NCBI GenBank assembly: GCA_903830915.1
Contig: CAIKVR010000105.1
Location: 1-35,655 of the forward strand
Direction: 5' to 3'
Source: an uncultured Bacteroidales bacterium
GTDB lineage: Bacteria; Bacteroidota; Bacteroidia; Bacteroidales; Paludibacteraceae
DNA: 35,655 bases
Below the pieces are notes generated by a model. It had not been told where the DNA came from. It did not search any database and saw only the letters and a program-made list of their open reading frames with translations. Shown in pieces: positions 31,792 through 35,655 of the stretch; the stretch's first letter is position 1; each line of letters opens with the position of its first letter. The position numbers and the translations under genes are program-made.

Positions 31792-33714
31792 AAACACAAT
31801 TTTCACATCTTCTTTGTAATGTTGTAATGTACCGTTCAAACTTGCTGTCCAACCGTCGATAAAAACTTTCCCGTTTTTAATGGCGTTTGAGAAATCCTCG
31901 CTATTTATTTTCTCTGAACTCGTTATGTAATAGTTTGTACCGATTTTGTAAATGCAAGCTTCTACAACCGTTTCTGGAACTTGTGTGGGTTCGTCTAAAC
32001 CAATAGTAAAAATCATATTATAAATGCGAGATAATGCATCAATCTCATTTTCTGTAATTGAAATTTGTTTGGTTGTTTCATCCACTTTTAGTCTGGGTAT
32101 TTCTACACTATCAAATACTTTGAAACCAACATCTGGAACTTGCTTTTTATCTTCTTCAAACATTCCGGCTTTGCTGTTTTCTTCTTCTATCTCTTTGGTG
32201 ATTTTTTCTCCTGCACGTCTCAAACGCTCTATTGTAATGCTTGAAATTACTGGTGATAAGTTATTGTCTAAACAAAATTTATAAGCAGTTTTATCTTTTT
32301 TTATTGGCTCGTCTATTTGACACAAAATAAATTTACGATTGCCTCCGTCTTCAGCATTGAGTTGCATAACTGCGTGACCTGTTGTTCCGCTTCCTGCAAA
32401 GAAATCAAGGATAATGGAATTTTCGTCTGTTGCTAATTGTAATGTCCGCTTTATTGTTCCTAATGGTTTAGGCTTGGGAAAAACTTCTTTTTCAAAACCC
32501 AATTCCATAAATTGCTCTGTACCTCGTTCGCTATTTACATCTTTAAATTCCCAAGCTGTTGTTGCCTTAATCGCTTCACGACCCTCTAAATAATCTTTTT
32601 CAAATACACCCCATATTTTTCTATTAGGCATATATCTTGCAATTAATTTTGTAATGTCTTTTTTTACTGTTTCAATACCCCATCTCCAATTACCTTCAAT
32701 TTCATCATCTTTTAAAGGAATAATTTCTCTATATCCATCTAAATTCTGCTTTTCACGAGAAGGAATTAAATCTTTGTTTTTTTCGTTGTAGTAGAAATAA
32801 TAGAAGAGATTTTCACGGTCAATTCTCCTATCATTATCTCCAGTTTTTCTCAAATCAATTTCACGATATAGCTTTCCAAATTCATCAACTTTATTATATC
32901 TCTTTGTGATTTTATCTGTTGGTTGAAAACCAAACCACTTAAGATTTGATTTATTTTTTGCATAAACCAGTAAATATTCGTGTGCTGTAGCTAAATATTT
33001 ATCATCAGATCGTCCTTTAGGATTATTTATGTTTGCTATTTGACCTACAAAATTCTCTTCCCCAAAAATATCATCACAAAGTAATTTCAAATTAGCTTGT
33101 TCGTTGTCGTCTATACTGATAAAAATAACTCCCTCTTTGCTCAATAAATCTCTTGCAAGCAAAAGTCGTGGATACATAAACGAAAGCCAACCATTGTGGC
33201 TCTTTTTGCTTTTAAAGCTAAATTCCATTCGTTCAAAATCACTATTGCTCAGGTTTGCCAAGCCCAACACTTCAGCTTCTTCTTTGTCGAACTTGTCAGG
33301 ATATACAAATTCGTCATTGGTGGTATTATACGGTGGATCAATATAAATGCATTTAATCAAGCCACTGTAATAGTTCTTTAACATTTTAAGACTATCCAGG
33401 TTGTCACCTTTTAATACCAGATTTTGGGTTGTATCAATATCCTTGCTCAACGTGGTGTTCCGTTGGAGTTCTTTTTCTGTTTTTTGAGCATATTTTGCCC
33501 TTGCCACGTTTCTGCCCACAAAGTTGAGTCCGTAACCGTTTACTTTTTCGTCAACTGGTAAACCCAGAACGGCTTTTAGCTCGTCTAATTTAAGTTCATA
33601 ATCAGTGATTACAGACGGGTAGTTTTCTTTTAGAAAATTCAACAAGTTGTTTTCGTTGTTTTCTGTGTCAACCACAGCATATCCTGCATTTATAAAATCG
33701 ATTGTATTTGCCAT
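31789..33714 (-). CDS. mod: Type III restriction-modification methyltransferase (Mod)
   Basis: The DNA adenine-N6 methyltransferase subunit of a type III system, which recognises a short asymmetric site and marks it on one strand; with Res it forms the cutting complex. The 641-residue protein has the beta-class motif order: catalytic DPPYNT at 126-131 before the cofactor motif DFFAGSG at 437-443. The intervening region, about 220-400, should hold the target-recognition domain that sets specificity. IIDP-type blocks YPRLLLARDLL and FISIDDNEQANLK are also family-typical. It starts five bases after the res stop, so the order is res then mod, the reverse of the usual mod-res arrangement. Transcription runs towards the tRNA and ends in a REP-like palindrome. 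The recognition sequence cannot be inferred. Confidence 0.93.
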   Translation of the reverse strand: MANTIDFINAGYAVVDTENNENNLLNFLKENYPSVITDYELKLDELKAVLGLPVDEKVNGYGLNFVGRNVARAKYAQKTEKELQRNTTLSKDIDTTQNLVLKGDNLDSLKMLKNYYSGLIKCIYIDPPYNTTNDEFVYPDKFDKEEAEVLGLANLSNSDFERMEFSFKSKKSHNGWLSFMYPRLLLARDLLSKEGVIFISIDDNEQANLKLLCDDIFGEENFVGQIANINNPKGRSDDKYLATAHEYLLVYAKNKSNLKWFGFQPTDKITKRYNKVDEFGKLYREIDLRKTGDNDRRIDRENLFYYFYYNEKNKDLIPSREKQNLDGYREIIPLKDDEIEGNWRWGIETVKKDITKLIARYMPNRKIWGVFEKDYLEGREAIKATTAWEFKDVNSERGTEQFMELGFEKEVFPKPKPLGTIKRTLQLATDENSIILDFFAGSGTTGHAVMQLNAEDGGNRKFILCQIDEPIKKDKTAYKFCLDNNLSPVISSITIERLRRAGEKITKEIEEENSKAGMFEEDKKQVPDVGFKVFDSVEIPRLKVDETTKQISITENEIDALSRIYNMIFTIGLDEPTQVPETVVEACIYKIGTNYYITSSEKINSEDFSNAIKNGKVFIDGWTASLNGTLQHYKEDVKIVF

Positions 33715-33719
33715 TGTAT

Positions 33720-35655
33720 CTATGCGTTAGTAATCAAACTTGCCAGTTGCGTGGTGTTGATACGTTCTTTAAATGAAACTGTTATATTTTTTTCTTTGTA
33801 ATATTCGTTCAGAGCCTCAAAGTATTTTTTTGCAAAATCAATCTTTGCTTTTTCGTCTGGAGGTATAGCAGTAGAAGTTTTGTAACCTTTGCTCTCTACA
33901 ACAAGAAAAATTTTGTTTCCTTCGGTGCTTTTAATAGCATAGCAAAAGTCAGGATTGTATTCGCCCAAAGGTGTTTTGATTTTGAGACGGGGCAATTTGC
34001 CAAATATTTCTATTTCATCCATGTCTTTATCACCCTCTATTATGTTAAGTTCAAAATCACTATCGTATTCAATCACTTCATCAAATACCCATCGACTTTT
34101 CAAATTAAAATCGCCGGTAATATCTTTTTGAAATTTACCCACACTTCCGGTATCTAAATAGGTTTTTCCGTTTTCGGTTTTGAATACGTTGGGTAAAATT
34201 ATTCCATTAATTCCATCGTATTTCACGTTGGCTTTAATCATAGCCACTAAATGTTTACGAATTATTTCGGTTATTTCCCGTTGCGCCTGAGCAGGATTGT
34301 TGCACAGCATTTTGGTTTTAAATTCAGTGCTTAATGCGTTGAAAATCTTTACGACAAAAGCAATTGGCGTTTTGGTATTATTTGATAAATTGCGAACTAA
34401 TTCCAAATAATCCACTTTGCTTTTATACGAAACCGTGTCGGTTAAACTTTCGGTAATTGCGCCCTGTTCGCCTATTCTATTTACGTTGAGTTCGGCACGA
34501 ATAGTTTGCAATAAAATTTCGTCAATGTTCAAATCTTCAATATCGCTTTTTATGTTTTGAATCAGTTGCTTTTCTTTTTCTTCGGTTAAGCTGTCGAGTA
34601 TGTAAAAAGCATTTTTGTTTATCGTGTTCCATAAATCCTGAAACGCTGATAAATGAGATGCTTTAATGAAAACTTTCTTTTTCTCCTTTTTCTTTTCAGC
34701 TTTCTGAACGTATTGGTTTGCATCAGTCGCAAACAAATTTTCTAAGGCTTTTTGTTGTTCTTCAGGCAGATTTTGTTCTTTAAGAAGTTTTGAAAAGTCG
34801 GGCGATTTCTCGTATATTTTTTGTCCGTCAACAATTGCTTTCCGAACAATCATTTTGTTTTCCTTTAGCACATCGTCAATCAACGAAACAACCGTATCAT
34901 CGTCAAAACCCGATTTTTCTTTCAGTATTTTGGTGATTTCTTGTTCAGTAAATGTTTCGGCAACAAAAAATGAGTTGCTTAAAATTTCATTTTGAATGGC
35001 TTCCACAAAACCGTGTTCTTTACTTGAAACCACTACATCGAGGTTATTGATTTTCCAAAATTCTTCCTGATCCCCGTTTAAAGCGTTCAGCGTGTTGCGT
35101 TGTAAATTTTGGTTTACGCAAATACGCAAACCACGCCCTATCTGTTGCAATTTTGAAATTTCGCTTCCTTGATTGGAAAGTTTGCATATAGTAAACACAT
35201 TCGGGTTGTCCCAACCTTCTTGTAAAGCCCAAATTGAAAATATGAAACGTGAAGGACTTTCAAACGATAACAATTTCTTCTTATCTTTTAAAATCTCGTC
35301 AACGCCTTCCTTTACTTTTTCATCGGCATTACCTTTATCGCCGGAAAAATAACCTTTGTGAACTTGCAACATTCCATTTTCGTCAAAATCGTTTTCTAAA
35401 TACTTCTTATAGGAATCGTTATCTGATAACTGTTCACTGATAACTGACCACTGTTTAAGGTATTCTTCTTCAAATATATTTTTGACTTTCGGATTTGCAC
35501 CACGAAACAAACTTGTGTCACTTTCGATAAAAAACAAGCTAAGGGCTTTTATTCCCTGCTCAAACAATGCTTTCTCTTTCTGAAAATGTATTTTAATAGT
35601 TTCACGAATCATGGCTCGCAACGATTCGTCCGACAATGAATAATCAACCTTTTCA
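33720..35655 (-). CDS. res: Type III restriction endonuclease subunit (Res), 5' end cut by the window edge
   Basis: The ATP-dependent translocase/nuclease subunit of the type III system. About 645 residues are visible and the frame stays open to the edge, so the N-terminal helicase motifs (Walker A and DEAD-box-type) are outside. The visible part starts in the helicase core, with the later motifs EGWDNPNVFTICKLSNQG and LQQIGRGLRI, and ends with a PD-(D/E)XK-type nuclease: GEYNPDFCYAI then IFLVVESKGYK, giving the Asp and Glu-x-Lys of the active site. Full-length Res proteins are about 900-1000 residues, so roughly a third is missing. A TTG at 35634-35636 should not be taken as the start. A 14-base tandem repeat lies in frame near 35423-35446. 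Confidence 0.92.
   Translation of the reverse strand, partial: EKVDYSLSDESLRAMIRETIKIHFQKEKALFEQGIKALSLFFIESDTSLFRGANPKVKNIFEEEYLKQWSVISEQLSDNDSYKKYLENDFDENGMLQVHKGYFSGDKGNADEKVKEGVDEILKDKKKLLSFESPSRFIFSIWALQEGWDNPNVFTICKLSNQGSEISKLQQIGRGLRICVNQNLQRNTLNALNGDQEEFWKINNLDVVVSSKEHGFVEAIQNEILSNSFFVAETFTEQEITKILKEKSGFDDDTVVSLIDDVLKENKMIVRKAIVDGQKIYEKSPDFSKLLKEQNLPEEQQKALENLFATDANQYVQKAEKKKEKKKVFIKASHLSAFQDLWNTINKNAFYILDSLTEEKEKQLIQNIKSDIEDLNIDEILLQTIRAELNVNRIGEQGAITESLTDTVSYKSKVDYLELVRNLSNNTKTPIAFVVKIFNALSTEFKTKMLCNNPAQAQREITEIIRKHLVAMIKANVKYDGINGIILPNVFKTENGKTYLDTGSVGKFQKDITGDFNLKSRWVFDEVIEYDSDFELNIIEGDKDMDEIEIFGKLPRLKIKTPLGEYNPDFCYAIKSTEGNKIFLVVESKGYKTSTAIPPDEKAKIDFAKKYFEALNEYYKEKNITVSFKERINTTQLASLITNA
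35423..35446. repeat. Tandem repeat inside the res coding region
   Basis: CTGATAACTG occurs at 35423-35432 and 35437-35446, a period of 14 bases, with similar flanks. On the coding strand it encodes SVISEQLSD in frame. Words of this kind are more usual in intergenic spacers. Confidence 0.65.

Noticed and set aside
31598-31792. 64-codon open frame through the palindrome cluster
   Set aside because: It runs across several palindromes and encodes no plausible protein.
35634-35636. TTG as the start of res
   Set aside because: The frame stays open to the window edge and the protein would lack the helicase N-terminus; the gene is cut, not short.
31415-35655. Complete integrative element with attachment-site copies
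   Set aside because: No integrase and no second copy of the tRNA 3' end were seen; only an island boundary is suggested.

Overview
The window looks like chromosomal DNA from a member of the Bacteroidota, most likely order Bacteroidales; the genus cannot be read from the sequence. The evidence is low GC, promoters of the Bacteroidota TANNTTTG type, a full Bat (aerotolerance-type) operon, a DUF4290-murA pair, a TonB-dependent receptor with a carboxypeptidase-like regulatory domain, and an ftsY-rimO-HU cluster. Position 1 sits in a perfect 120-bp palindrome that folds back into the icd coding region, so the left edge is probably a contig-end artefact. The right edge cuts a type III restriction gene.

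Layout, left to right. Positions 94-5781 (+): NADP-dependent isocitrate dehydrogenase (icd), a membrane-anchored sugar-phosphate transferase, an OPT-family oligopeptide transporter and an exported TPR protein. Positions 5823-10176 (-): a GNAT/hemolysin-type N-acyltransferase (GlsB/OlsB-like), MurA, a DUF4290 protein and an exported endonuclease/exonuclease/phosphatase (EEP) enzyme. Positions 10575-15937 (+): an outer-membrane TonB-dependent receptor followed by two lipoproteins (DUF5689 and a triple choice-of-anchor-J protein). This set is divergent from the EEP enzyme and may form one surface uptake system.

Positions 16042-25158 (-) hold moxR, a DUF58 gene, a BatD-like membrane gene, batA, batB, batC, batD, batE and then a PAP2 phosphatase. 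The AAA+ ATPase, three VWA-fold proteins and two TPR proteins resemble a chaperone-like envelope machine. Positions 25392-29364 (-) hold ftsY, rimO, a small HU protein and an unusual HU-transmembrane-LysM fusion. Positions 29702-31249 (-) encode a POT-family peptide transporter.

The right end (31415-35655) starts with a CAU-anticodon tRNA that has its own promoter and terminator. A cluster of REP-like palindromes with GGCTT cores follows, then a type III restriction-modification system (mod, and res cut by the edge) transcribed towards the tRNA. This looks like an accessory insertion beside a tRNA gene.

The best candidates for undescribed biology are (1) the EEP nuclease/TonB receptor/DUF5689/anchor-J locus as a possible nucleic-acid or organophosphate scavenging system, and (2) the HU-TM-LysM protein, whose architecture would let it link the chromosome to the cell wall. 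Functions are inferred from motifs read by eye; no database search was run.
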